Shown here: one piece after another, positions 25,001 through 34,722 of the stretch
Layout of the letters: each line of letters opens with the position of its first letter
Numbering within the stretch: position 1 is the first letter of the stretch
Source of the DNA: JAPLHP01 sp963720375
GTDB taxonomy: Bacteria; Chloroflexota; Dehalococcoidia; UBA2247; RBG-13-53-26
NCBI GenBank assembly: GCA_963720375.1
Contig: CAVRFM010000002.1
Coordinates: 62,001-126,000, forward strand
Length of the DNA: 64,000 nucleotides
Direction of reading: 5' to 3'
Made by a program: the position numbers and the translations under genes
The notes under the pieces: model-generated
What the model saw: only the letters and a program-made list of their open reading frames with translations
Databases searched by the model: none
What the model was told of the DNA's origin: nothing

Positions 25001-26811
25001 CTCTCAGACGTTATCTGGACTATGGGCACCGACCTGAAGTACACCTATGTCAGTCCGTCCGTGACGCTTCTGCGGGGCTACACCGTTGAGGAAGCCATGG
25101 CCCAGCCTCTGGCAGAGAACCTCACCCCGGAGTCTCTGGAGATTGCCATGAAGCTCATGGTCGAAGAGGAGGCTAAGGAACGCACGGGGCAATACGACCC
25201 TAACCGGTCCGTCACCATGGAGGTGGAGGTAAGCTGTAAGAACGCCTCCACCATATGGTTGGAGAACAGGGTGACCTACCTGCGCGATTCAAACGGCCAG
25301 ATAGCCGCTTACCTGGGGATTAGCCGGGACATCACCAAGCGCAAGAAGGCGGAGGAGGCGTTGAAGGCAAGCGAAGATAAGTTCAGGGGGCTCTTTGAAC
25401 ATATGACCAGCGGCGGTGCAGTTTACGAAGCAATAGACAATGGAGAGGATTTTGTATTCAAGGATTTCAACCCCACAGCAGAAAAGATAGAGCAAGGTAA
25501 GCAAAGAAGACGTTCTCGGCAGGCGCGTAACCGAAGCATTTCCAGGAGTCAAGGAATTCGGGCTTTTTGACGATATTTCAGAGGGTGTGGAGAACGGGAA
25601 AACCGGAGTATTTCCCTAGGGCCATCTACAGAGATGAGCGCAACCCTGGTGGTTGGAGAGAGAACTGGGTATACAAGTTGCCCAGCGGTGAGATAGTTGC
25701 CGTCTACAACGATATCACTGAGCGCAAGCGGGCAGAGGAGGAACTGCAGGAATCAGAGCAAAAATTCAGAGCTATTTTTGACAACGCAAATGATGGATTC
25801 ATCAGCGTGGACCCCGAAAGCGGGAGGTTACTTAACGCAAATAAAAGAATGATTCAGATGCTGGGATATGAATCTGAAGAAGAAATGAAGGATCTGATAA
25901 TCTCGGATATACATCCCAGGGAAAGTCTACCATACATTCTGCGGGAGTCTGAAAAGCACGTGAAGAGACAGATTTCGCGATCCGAAGATTTGCCGGTGAA
26001 AAGAAAGGATGGGAGCGTTTTCTTTGCTTCTGTCAGTTCATCTCCGCTAATAATAGCCAACAAGACCTATTTATCGTGCATTTACAGAGACGTCACTGAG
26101 CACAAACAGGCAGAAGCAACACGGGAAGCCTTTTACCGCCGGCTTGTCGACGTGCAGGAAAAGGAACGCCAGACCATCGCCCGGGAACTGCATGATGAGA
26201 TCGGTCAACCGCTGACTATCCTCAAACTCTACCTGGACAGGAATAAGCCCCAGACAGCCGCAGACGTTGATCCGCAACTGGAAGAAGCACGAAAGGTATT
26301 GCTGGGATTGATACACCAGGTGCGTAATATGTCGGTCAACCTGCGGCCTACAATGCTGGATGAGCTGGGCTTGCTGCCGACTCTGCTTTGGCATTTTGAA
26401 CGCTATACCAGGCAGACCAAAATCAGCGTCAATTTCAGGCATACAGGACTGAAACAACCGTTACCTCCGGAGGTTGCCAACACCGCCTATCGCCTTATAC
26501 AGGAAGGGCTGACAAATGTCGCCCGCCATGCCCAAGTGAGTGAGGTAATGGTCCACATCCGGGCACGGAGGAACTCGCTTGTTATAGAGGTGCAAGACCA
26601 CGGCATCGGCTTTGATCTTTCCAAAGTGGCTGGAAAGGGCATTGGCCTCACTGGAATGTGCGAACGCGCACTGGCGTTGAATGGCACTCTGACGATAGAG
26701 TCCACTCCGGGGACCGGCACCTATCTGCTGGCCGAACTGCCTCTCTCCAAGGGGTCAGAAAAGGAAATCAAAACAAAAAAAGGGAGTGGTAAGAATAGCG
26801 TTAAGGGATGA
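22064..26811 (+). CDS. Giant MEDS/multi-PAS sensor histidine kinase, split by two frameshifts
   Basis: After correcting two single-base insertions this is one protein of about 1581 aa. Residues 1 to about 205 form a MEDS (DcmR-like sensory) domain starting GDVPWGTHFCHFYRTKREL. Nine PAS/PAC units follow, each ending in a linker such as DITERKRAEEALRESE. The 3' part holds a HisKA_3 dimerisation domain with the phospho-acceptor His in ARELHDEIGQPLT. It then has a NarL-type HATPase with NVARHA, DHGIGFD and GIGLTGMCERA. One extra base near 25496 and another near 25573 break the eighth PAS. Between them the middle frame reads VSKEDVLGRRVTEAFPGVKE, exactly the expected PAS sequence. No transmembrane segment is seen, so it senses cytoplasmic signals. 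No NarL-type partner lies nearby. Confidence 0.87.
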
Positions 26812-26891
26812 TCACTCTGCGAACAGGCGGAACCAACAATTCTGCTATCCTTCCCCCGGCACATACATTTCAAGGAATAAAGCCAGCATGA

Positions 26892-26917
26892 TGCCGCTAA
26901 CCACAAGGTTAGCGGCA
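26892..26917 (+). terminator. Hairpin after the PAS kinase gene
   Basis: TGCCGCTAACC (26892-26902) pairs perfectly with 26907-26917 around ACAA. The stop codon is 80 bases upstream. There is no U-tract, so it may be a weak terminator or an mRNA end stabiliser. The remainder of the 26812-27212 gap holds only the promoter at 27094-27123. Confidence 0.45.
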
Positions 26918-27093
26918 CCCGCAGGCATGGACTCCACCCTTGTCAGGGAAATCCTCCCCCCTGTACCCTCTCTGGTTGGAAATAGTGCCTATTTTGTGTG
27001 GGTTCAAGTTTGGTTTTCCCGGAATAATTGCGCACAATTTCTTGGAAGATGGTTGAAATATCGCAAATGGTTCTACTGGCACCAAGTTGCTTC

Positions 27094-27123
27094 TTGACTA
27101 ATCCAATCTCGCATGAGTATAAT
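27094..27123 (+). promoter_or_regulatory. Strong sigma70-type promoter of the DUF5343-like gene pair
   Basis: TTGACT (27094-27099) and a perfect TATAAT (27118-27123) are 18 bases apart, giving a leader of about 80 bases before the start at 27213. Confidence 0.7.
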
Positions 27124-27212
27124 CGCATGCAGACTTCGAGATGGAGCAAATTGCCTATCAAAGATGAAGCGCTGGGGCTTTCAATACCACAGTGTCTTAG
27201 GGAGGCGGAAGC

Positions 27213-27911
27213 ATGGTACAGGAAAAGAAGACTAGTTATCCCCTACTTGCGGCAAAGTCTTGGTGGACTCTAAGACGGAAATTCCACGATACGGTTCCAG
27301 GTACTGTTAGCGCATCGTACTTGTCCAGTGCTCTCAATATGAATGAGGATTCCGCGAAAACGAACGTTTTGGTGTATTTGAAATCCATCGGTCTTGTGGG
27401 GCAGGATGGAAAGCCAACCGACCTTGCTAACAAATGGAGACTCGATGACTCGTACGCGAAGGTGTGTGAAGAGATTAGACAGAACACATATCCTCAGGAA
27501 ATACTGGATCTTTTTCCTAAGCCCGTCGCCGAAGACAGAGAGAACATAGCGCGGTGGTTCATGGCAAAGACGAAAGCTGGCGACACAACAGCCAAAATGA
27601 TGACCGCCTTCTATATGCTCCTGTCTGAAGCTGACCCTACAAAGGGCGAAGTGACGGCCAAAGCATCAAGCAAGCCGCCCATTGTGCCCAAAGAAAGGCC
27701 GGCCTCGTCAAAGACCGTTGTCATAGCTAAGCCTGCCGACAAGGCAGTTCAAGGGAAAAGAGATTATCCAATTGCAGATGTGCCATCGGTACACATAGAT
27801 ATTCAGATTCACCTTTCTCCCGATACAACGGCTGAGCAAATTGACCAGATATTTGCCAGTATGGCTAAACACCTTAGAAACCCAAATCCAGCTGTGAAGC
27901 AAGATGGCTGA
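27213..27911 (+). CDS. DUF5343-like protein, 232 aa
   Basis: The N-terminal 150 residues look like the DUF5343 family: YPLLAAKSWWTLRRKF, then ASYLSSALNMNEDSAKTN, which resembles a winged-helix segment, then LRSIGLVGQDGKPTDLANKW-like text. A Pro/Lys/Ala-rich linker follows (about 155-190). The C-terminal 40 residues form a separate small motif (VHIDIQIHLSPDTTAEQIDQ) that often ends proteins of this kind. The function is unknown. ATG 27213 follows GGGAGG. Its stop overlaps the start of the next gene by 8 bases, so the two are translationally coupled. The pair sits alone between a sensor kinase and a hydrolase, under its own strong promoter, as mobile or defence-type gene pairs often do. Confidence 0.75.
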   Translation: MVQEKKTSYPLLAAKSWWTLRRKFHDTVPGTVSASYLSSALNMNEDSAKTNVLVYLKSIGLVGQDGKPTDLANKWRLDDSYAKVCEEIRQNTYPQEILDLFPKPVAEDRENIARWFMAKTKAGDTTAKMMTAFYMLLSEADPTKGEVTAKASSKPPIVPKERPASSKTVVIAKPADKAVQGKRDYPIADVPSVHIDIQIHLSPDTTAEQIDQIFASMAKHLRNPNPAVKQDG

Positions 27912-28431
27912 TGGGGCGGACTCCTACAAAGCGTTCCTCGAAGCAGCAAGATCTATCCAGCAAATAGCAGATGGATTGTGCTTGCCTCACCCTGAGACTT
28001 TGCCGACTGCAAGGGATAGCGTACTGGCGAAACGCCTCTTCCACAATACGAGGGGTTACCTAGAGAAGGTAGTCTTCCAAATCAATACCACCTATGACAA
28101 CACCTGCTATGACGCCTGTGCTGTGATGATAAGGAGACTGGTCGAGACGTTGATAATCGACGCATTCGAATATCGCGGTATCGCAGATAGCATAAAGAGC
28201 GCTAATGGTGAATTCCTGCCGCTGGACGAACTAGTCGACAAGACTGTCTCTGAAAGGGGATGGAATCTGCGACGAGACACAAAACAAGAGCTGAAGAAGC
28301 TGAAACATATTGGAGACCTTTCTGCACATGGCCGCCGTTACAACGCCCAGAGACATGACATTGATGGTCACATTGCAGGGCTACGTGTTGTGGCCGAAGA
28401 ACTCTTGTATCTCTCTGGTTTTAAGCAATGA
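27904..28431 (+). CDS. Hypothetical protein coupled to the DUF5343-like gene, 175 aa
   Basis: This mostly helical protein starts MADGADSYKAFLEAARSI. The core CYDACAVMIRRLVETLIIDA and the later KKLKHIGDLSAHGRRYNAQ resemble DUF4145-like or HEPN-like helical domains. In those families an R/H-rich loop (here HGRRY) is functionally important. I cannot assign the family firmly. The start overlaps the upstream stop by 8 bases, and both are probably made in fixed ratio. If the loop is a HEPN-type nuclease site, the pair could act as an RNA-targeting or toxin system. That is speculation. Confidence 0.7.
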   Translation: MADGADSYKAFLEAARSIQQIADGLCLPHPETLPTARDSVLAKRLFHNTRGYLEKVVFQINTTYDNTCYDACAVMIRRLVETLIIDAFEYRGIADSIKSANGEFLPLDELVDKTVSERGWNLRRDTKQELKKLKHIGDLSAHGRRYNAQRHDIDGHIAGLRVVAEELLYLSGFKQ

Positions 28432-28715
28432 CATTTATGCAGTTTGTCACTCTGAGCAAAGGCGCAGGTTCTCTCTCCACAAAACAAATAACGCCTATTT
28501 CTGCAACCAAGCGCTAGGCTGGCGATTCAAGGCCTTGTGCAGCTAACCTTCCCAGAGCCTTACGCCTGCGATACACCTAGGTGCAAGCAGGTGCAAGCAA
28601 GGCTAGATTTGACAAAAGTCACCCTCACGGAGTAGTGATTAAAGGCAGTTGTCTACCGGATGGTGACGTCAACAGAATAAGAGCAACGCAGCACGGTTGT
28701 TGAAAGGAGACTGAT

Positions 28716-29261
28716 ATGAAGGAGGCTGCAACTCCGCAGCAAAAGGCCATTGTGGTCGTAGATCTGCAAAAAGATAATGTCGGCGGGTATTGCCGGGCGA
28801 TTATCCCCAACGTCAAGCTTCTCCTGCAAGAGGCCAGGGGCAAAGGAATCCCCATAATCTTCGCCTGTGACAGCAGATACCCGGACGATTTCATTTTCAC
28901 CAAGGGCGGGCATCCGGTGCGCACCATCCGGGGGACTGCCGGAGCGGCAGTCATCGATGATCTGGAGCCGAGAGCCACTGACATCATCGTCGAAAAGAGG
29001 ATGCTCAGCGCCTTCTTTGGCACCGACCTCGATTTCACGCTGCGGCAAAAGGGGATCAAGACGCTCATTGTGACCGGCGTGGCCACCTGGGCCTGCGTTT
29101 TGAAGACGGTCTTTGACGCCGCCGAGCTGGGGTACGAAGTCATCGTCCCGGCAGATTGCTGCGCCTCGCCATCTCCGGAAGGCCACGAGCCTGCATTGAA
29201 GGTGATGGGACTGCTGCGCGTGGTGAAGCCATCCGTCAGAGAAGTACTGGAAACTCTCTGA
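28716..29261 (+). CDS. Isochorismatase-like cysteine hydrolase, 181 aa
   Basis: This is a cysteine hydrolase of the isochorismatase/nicotinamidase superfamily. The catalytic triad appears as Asp in AIVVVDLQKDN (about D17), Lys in DIIVEKRMLSAFFGTDL and Cys in VTGVATWACVLKTV. The cis-peptide TGVAT segment is typical. Possible substrates include nicotinamide, ureido compounds or isochorismate, and the sequence does not decide. ATG 28716 has AAGGAGA at good spacing. The 284-bp gap before it holds a tandem of the 9-mer AGGTGCAAG near 28579 and a TTGACA near 28611, without a good -10 element. A GACAAG/CTTGTC hairpin overlaps its 3' end. Confidence 0.9.
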   Translation: MKEAATPQQKAIVVVDLQKDNVGGYCRAIIPNVKLLLQEARGKGIPIIFACDSRYPDDFIFTKGGHPVRTIRGTAGAAVIDDLEPRATDIIVEKRMLSAFFGTDLDFTLRQKGIKTLIVTGVATWACVLKTVFDAAELGYEVIVPADCCASPSPEGHEPALKVMGLLRVVKPSVREVLETL

Positions 29262-29300
29262 CAAGGCTCCCGGATTGGGGGCTTGTCTGCGCTCCGCCTA

Positions 29301-29330
29301 TTTACAGGGAGGCTCTTTTTAATGTATACT
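29301..29330 (+). promoter_or_regulatory. Sigma70-type promoter of the DEAD-box helicase gene
   Basis: TTTACA (29301-29306) and TATACT (29325-29330) are 18 bases apart. The resulting leader is about 235 bases long, very long for this genome, and is structured (see the next two entries). Confidence 0.65.
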
Positions 29331-29396
29331 CTATAAGATAGAGTTACAGTTTAGGTTATTACAAGCTTCTTAGAATCCGCTCGCATTTCTCTCAAG

Positions 29397-29450
29397 TATT
29401 GGATGACCGGGACTCTAACCAGGATTTCATAAACAGGAGGTCATCCAATA
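29397..29450 (+). promoter_or_regulatory. Leader hairpin containing extended Shine-Dalgarno-like element, copy 2
   Basis: TATTGGATGACC (29397-29408) is a perfect 12-base complement of GGTCATCCAATA (29439-29450), with a 30-base loop. The right arm belongs to AGGAGGTCATCCAATA (29435-29450), identical in all 16 bases to the element at 12467-12482. No open reading frame starts behind this ribosome-site-like sequence. Folding would hide part of it; a ribosome bound there would open the hairpin. It is a candidate RNA switch. Confidence 0.6.
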
Positions 29451-29488
29451 AGCTATCAGACTAAATCGATCCACAGTCCTGCTTGCGA

Positions 29489-29535
29489 AAAACCCTTTGC
29501 CTTCGGCACTGAAGACCAGGGGTTTTCCCATTTTT
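29489..29535 (+). terminator. Terminator-like hairpin in the helicase leader (possible attenuator)
   Basis: AAAACCCTT (29489-29497) pairs with AGGGGTTTT (29518-29526), with one G-U pair. An inner CTTC/GAAG helix lies in the loop. The 3' side continues CCCATTTTTC. It sits between the extended Shine-Dalgarno element and the helicase start at 29574, inside the transcript predicted from the promoter at 29301, so it may control read-through into the gene. Confidence 0.55.
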
Positions 29536-29573
29536 CAGACAAGAGAGGTGCAGAGCCTTTCCAAGGAGTTACC

Positions 29574-30779
29574 ATGAGTTTCGAGACCTTTGGTCTTCAT
29601 CCGAGCATCATGGCCGGTGTACAGGCGGCCGGTTATGTTACACCCACACCAATCCAGCTTAAGTCCATCCCGCCAATCATGCAGGGCCGCGACCTGATCG
29701 GTCTGGCACAGACCGGAACCGGCAAGACTGCGGCTTTCGTGCTGCCAATTCTGCAGCGCCTGCTGCAACGCCCGAGGGGTCGCATTGGTGCTCTCATAAT
29801 CTCGCCCACGCGTGAGCTGGCCGAGCAAACATATGAGGCTGTAACCGAACTGGGACAGCAAACGGGGCTGCGGAGTCTTACCATTTACGGCGGGGTGGGT
29901 ATGCAGCAACAAAAACAAGGACTGCTTAATGGAGTCGAAATCGCCGTGGCCTGTCCCGGCCGATTGCTCGATCACCTGTGGCAGGGCACATTCGATCCAT
30001 CATATATGGAAGTCCTTGTAATCGACGAGGCAGACCGGCTGTTTGACATGGGCTTTCTACCCGATATCCGGAACATCTTGAAATGCCTGCCACAGGAGCG
30101 GCAGACCCTGCTTTTCTCGGCCACCATGCCCCGTGATGTCCGGCGTCTGGTGCAGGAAGTCCTGCATGACCCGGTCACCGTGCAAATCGGCCGTATGCTG
30201 CCGGCAACAACGGTGTCTCATACTCTCTATCCGGTGGGGCAGCACCTGAAGACTGCGCTCCTGAAGGGACTCTTGCGCAAGACCAGTACGGAATCGGTGC
30301 TTGTATTTACACGTACCAAGCATCGTGCCGAGCGTGTCGCGCAGCAACTGATAAGTGCGGGCTTCCGGGCAGCCTCACTGCAAGGTGACCTGTCCCAGTA
30401 CCAGCGTCAGGCCGCTCTCGATGGCTTCCGTGCCGGCTCAGTTAAGATACTGGTGGCGACTGACGTTGCCGCCCGCGGCATCGATGTTTTGAGTATTTCA
30501 CACGTCATTAACTACGACATGCCGGACACTACAGACGCCTACACCCATCGTATTGGCCGCACGGGACGAATTGGCGCAACCGGTGATGCCTTCACATTCG
30601 TCACAAGTGAAGACGTGGCCATGGTACGCGCTCTTGAGCACCTGCTGAACGCGCCGCTGGAGCGCCGCACACTGCAGGACTTTGACTATAGAGCATGTGC
30701 ATCAGACAGCGAAGTCATCCGCTCTCCGCACCGGTTCGGACGGCGCACAGTACGGAATGAGCGGATCGGCATCAAATAG
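29574..30779 (+). CDS. DEAD-box ATP-dependent RNA helicase (RhlE-like), 401 aa
   Basis: This unwinds structured RNA, with roles in cold adaptation, ribosome assembly or RNA decay. All core motifs are visible: Q motif (TPTPIQLKSIP), motif I (AQTGTGKT), Ia (PTRELAEQ), II (VIDEADRLFDMGF), III (FSATMP), IV (LVFTRTKH), V (TDVAARGIDV) and VI (YTHRIGRTGRIG). The C-terminal extension is short and basic (SPHRFGRRTVRNERIGIK), so RhlE/minimal-core type fits best. ATG 29574 follows AAGGAG. The unusually long structured leader suggests conditional expression. The leader element is shared with the zinc-ribbon gene at 12.5 kb, so the two may form a small regulon. Confidence 0.95.
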   Translation: MSFETFGLHPSIMAGVQAAGYVTPTPIQLKSIPPIMQGRDLIGLAQTGTGKTAAFVLPILQRLLQRPRGRIGALIISPTRELAEQTYEAVTELGQQTGLRSLTIYGGVGMQQQKQGLLNGVEIAVACPGRLLDHLWQGTFDPSYMEVLVIDEADRLFDMGFLPDIRNILKCLPQERQTLLFSATMPRDVRRLVQEVLHDPVTVQIGRMLPATTVSHTLYPVGQHLKTALLKGLLRKTSTESVLVFTRTKHRAERVAQQLISAGFRAASLQGDLSQYQRQAALDGFRAGSVKILVATDVAARGIDVLSISHVINYDMPDTTDAYTHRIGRTGRIGATGDAFTFVTSEDVAMVRALEHLLNAPLERRTLQDFDYRACASDSEVIRSPHRFGRRTVRNERIGIK

Positions 30780-31357
30780 CCATTTCTGCTCAGAGAGGCC
30801 GTCCGGAAGGAACGCCCAACCCGATTTGACGGTCTGGAGTCAGCTCAACCCGCCTGCTTCCCCGCATTGCCAATAGTCTGTCCCGGACTATTTCCGGCAT
30901 ATTGTAAGCTCTGTAACCTATTCTCCTCTGTGCAGAATAATCATGTTCCAATCTCCTTCCCGAGATTACGTTCTTTCTCACCTCCCGTCTTCTATCCGAA
31001 ATACGGATGCGCATTGAGAGAACGATGTATGATATCTGCTGCCCAATAAGACATTCTTGTGACCTAGATCGGATATGATCTCAATTTGTGTGCATTTATA
31101 CATAAAAGGAGGAACCGCGTGACGTATTCGGAGCCGATTGGCAAACGCGCTCTTAGTTCTTTTATTCGTACTGACGCCGCTTTTCCATCTTGCTACTCAA
31201 AGACTGAAGAGCAAATCAATCACCTAACAACCTGCTCACGCTTGTACACCTGTGTGATGGTATTCATTACCCTAAATTACGAGTCCCAAAACAGGTTCCA
31301 GACGGTGGTCGAGTCGAATGGAATTCCGTCGGCAGGACAATCTAGAGGTGGAACAAG
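30780..31357. other. Intergenic region, 578 bp
   Basis: No convincing gene is seen. A 7-bp hairpin (AATAGTC at 30872 with GACTATT at 30886) lies 90 bases after the helicase stop and may help end its transcript. An open frame at 31086-31361 has an upstream AAAGGAGG, but its sequence shows no coding character and overlaps the next start, so it is not called. Confidence 0.45.
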
Positions 31358-34300
31358 ATGAAAAGGTCAATACTCACTATTCCCAGAAAAACCCGGAGGA
31401 TGCTGAAGGCAATCCCAATACTTGGTCTGGCCTTGATCTTGGCGTTGGTCCTGGTAGCAGTGGTAAACTCTGCCATGCCCATGCAGGTATCTGCTGCAAT
31501 AGCACAGCGGGGCACTGCAACGACGGCAACCACCACCAACACAAACCTGACTATTAATAAACCAACCGGCGTTGTAGCAGGCGATGTGATGATCGTGAAT
31601 ATTGCCAAAGTTGGTAATAACACAACTGCGCCCTCTTTAGCCGGCTGGACGCTGATAGATGGCAGAAGTCTTGGTGGTATGACGCGACGCTATGGCGCCG
31701 TTTTGTATAAAGTGGCTGGCGCATCAGAACCGGCAAGTTATACATTTGCCCTCGGTACCGGCACAAACGGTGCTGTCGGCTCGATTGTTGCATTTTCAGG
31801 AGTTGACACATCAGGGGCGACTCCTTTTGATGTTGCTCCTGGGACTATTTCAGTACAGCCCAGTCAAACTGCTGTGGCGGCGACCACTATAACTACGGCT
31901 TCTGCCAATGCGGCAGTGATAATGTTCGGGATGGCGGCTAACTCTACCCCTACCTGGTCTGGTTGGACAACAACATCACCTGGCACACTGACCGAACTGT
32001 ACGATAATCAGGTCGGTGGTGCCAACCAGGCATCTGTCGGCGCGGCGTGGGCTACGAAAGCAACTGCCGGCGCTACGGGTGCTGGAGCGGCAACGCTCTC
32101 ATCCGCACAACGAAACGGCGGGATTTTGATCGCGCTTAAACCTGCCGGCAACCCATTACCTGCTACCACCAGTATTTCGCCAACCACTGAGACTGTTGGC
32201 GATGCTGATTTCACTTTGACAGTTAATGGAACAAACTTTGTGAGTGCGTCAGTTGTACGCCTTGATGGGGCTGATAGGACAACAACCTTTGTCAGTTCAA
32301 CCCAGCTAACAGCCACAATTCCGTCCAGTGACATTACAACAGCCGGGGATAAGAGTATCACTGTATTCAACCCTACACCGGGCGGCGGCACATCTAATGC
32401 CCAGACCCTGACGGTGAATAAGGCCACGCCTGCAATCACGTGGGCCACCCGGCCGACATTGTCTACGGCATTACCCTGGACATCACACAGCTCTGCGCTA
32501 CTGCTTCGGTACCTGGTACATTCGTTTATAGCCCAGATTTCGGAGCCTTGCTTCCGGCAGGTAACAGCCAGACGCTGAACGTGGATTTCACCCCAACCGA
32601 TTTTGCAAACTACAACAACACTTCTAAAGATGTAACTATCAATGTCAACAAGGCAACCCTGACCATCACCGCCGATAATGCCTCTAAGACCTACGGTGAC
32701 ACGGTCACCTTCACCGGCACCGAGTTTACTACCATCGGCCTGGAGCCGGGCGACAGCGTAAACAGCGTCACCCTGACCAGCACCGGGGCTGCGGCAGATG
32801 CCACGGTTGGCACTTATGACATCGTGCCCAGCGCCGCCGTGGGGACGGGCCTGGACAACTACGATATTACCTATGACAACGGGACTCTGACCGTGAGCGT
32901 CAGAAACATCACGGTGACTGCCGACGATAACGGCAAGACCTACGGCGATGCCGATCCGGCCCTCACCTATCAGATCACCTCAGGCTCACTGGCTTCAGGC
33001 GATACCTTCTCCGGTGACATCGCCCGGGTAGCCGGCGAGGATGTCGGCACCTATGCCATCCAGCAGGACACGCTGGCCCTGAACAGCAACTACAACCTCA
33101 CCTTCGTGGACGGCACCTTCACCATCGGCACCAGAGACATCGACGGTCACCGCCGACGATAACGGCAAGACCTACGGCGATGCCGATCCGGCCCTCACCT
33201 ATCAGATCACCTCAGGCTCACTGGCTTCAGGCGATACCTTCTCCGGTGACATCGCCCGGGTAACCGGCGAGAATGTCGGCACCTATGCCATCCAGCAGGG
33301 CACGCTGGCCCTGAACAGTAACTACAACCTCACCTTCGTGGACGGCACCTTCACCATCGGCACCAGGGACATCACGGTCACCGCCGATGATAACGGCAAG
33401 ACCTACGGCGATGCCGATCCGGCCCTCACCTATCAGATCACCTCAGGCTCACTGGCTCCGGCGATGCCTTCTCCGGCGCCATCGCCCGGGTAGCCGGCGA
33501 GAATGTCGGCACCTATGCCATCCAGCAGGGCACGCTGGCCCTGAACAGTAACTACAACCTCACCTTCGTGGACGGCACCTTCACCATCGGCACCAGAGAC
33601 ATCACGGTCACCGCCGACAATAACGGCAAGACATACGGTGATGCCGATCCGGCCCTCACCTATCAGATCACCTCAGGCTCACTGGCTCCAGGCGATACCT
33701 TTACCGGTGCCATCGCCCGGGAAGCCGGCAAGAATGTCGGCACCTATGCCATCCAGCAGGGCACGCTGGCCCTGAACAGCAACTATAACCTCAACTTCGT
33801 GAACGGCACCTTCACTATCGGCGTCAGAAACATCACGGTGACCGCCGACAATAACGGCAAGACATACGGAGATGCCGATCCGGCCCTCACCTATCAGATC
33901 ACCTTAGGCTCCCTGGCTGCAGCGATGCCTTCACCGGCGCCATAGCCCGAGTGGCCGGCGAGAATGTCGGCACCTATGCCATCCAGCAGGGCGCGCTGGC
34001 CCTGAACAGCAACTACAACCTCACCTTCGTGGACGGCACCTTCACCATCGGCCCGAAGGCTCTGACCATCACCGCCAATAACCGCAGCAAGACCTACGGT
34101 GACGCGGTCACCTTCGCCGGGACCGAGTTTACTACCAGTGGCCTGGTGGGCAGCGACACGCGACCATCACCAGCATCACACTCACCAGCACCGGGGCCGC
34201 GGCCAGCGCCACGGTATCCGGCAGTCCCTACTCCATCGTGCCCAGCGCCGCCGTGGGAACAGGCCTGGGCAACTACACTATTACCTATGTCAACGGCACT

Positions 34301-34713
34301 CTTACGGTAACCAAAGCAAGTATCGGTTGGAGCATAAGCTCTTCAGCTAGCACGTCAACTGACGGCCACTCGGTTACCTTTACCGCCACTGTCACTGACA
34401 CAGGAGCAACTGGCACGGTGACTTTCAAAGATGGGGAGACTATCCTGGGCAGCAGTACGCTGAGCAATGGCACGGCAACCTACAGCACCTCGACGCTCTC
34501 CGTGGGAGCCATTCCATCACCGCTGTCTATGACGGAGATGCTAACTTCGCCGGCAGTACCTCTTCAGCAGTTGATCTTACAGTGAAGGCAGCGGCAGGAT
34601 CCATCTGGGGTCTGATCGCCGGAATCATAGCCGTTGGCGTACTTGTCATCCTGTTCTTCTTACTGCTGATCTTTCGCCGCAGACGCAAACCTAATCAGCA
34701 GGCGCACAGATAA
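31358..34713 (+). pseudogene. Membrane-anchored surface protein with IPT and MBG repeats, six frameshifts
   Basis: The start (ATG 31358, AGAGGTGG upstream) gives a basic N-terminus and a long hydrophobic signal segment (IPILGLALILALVLVAVV). A Thr/Ala/Gly-rich beta domain (to about residue 270) follows, then an IPT/TIG-like domain (TTSISPTTETVGDADFTL). Seven MBG-type units (KTYGDADPALTYQITSGSLA) come next, then an Ig-like unit and a C-terminal anchor: a transmembrane helix (GIIAVGVLVILFFLLLIF) and RRRRK before the stop at 34713. Single-base changes break the frame near 32448 (-1), 33142 (+1), 33458 (-1), 33918 (-1), 34158 (-1) and 34505 (-1). Correcting them yields about 1119 aa. It is either a decayed adhesin or an error-prone GC-rich repeat assembly. 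Confidence 0.82.
32911..34064 (+). repeat. Five tandem 231-bp (77-aa) MBG repeats
   Basis: Units begin at 32911, 33143, 33374, 33604 and 33835. Spacing is 231 bases except where single-base indels occur. Units are nearly identical at the DNA level (for example the stretch from AACGGCAAGAC to CTCACCTATC). Two units lack one base at the same place, in the GSLA(P)GD codons. A related but distinct unit flanks the array on each side (near 32659 and 34062). Confidence 0.9.
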
Positions 34714-34722
34714 TCAATCGCC

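Noticed and set aside
31086..31361. Open frame with AAAGGAGG upstream before the surface protein gene
   Set aside because: The translated sequence shows no coding character and overlaps the true start at 31358.
32911..34064. CRISPR-like direct repeats
   Set aside because: The units are 231 bp, contiguous and coding (MBG domains); there are no spacers.
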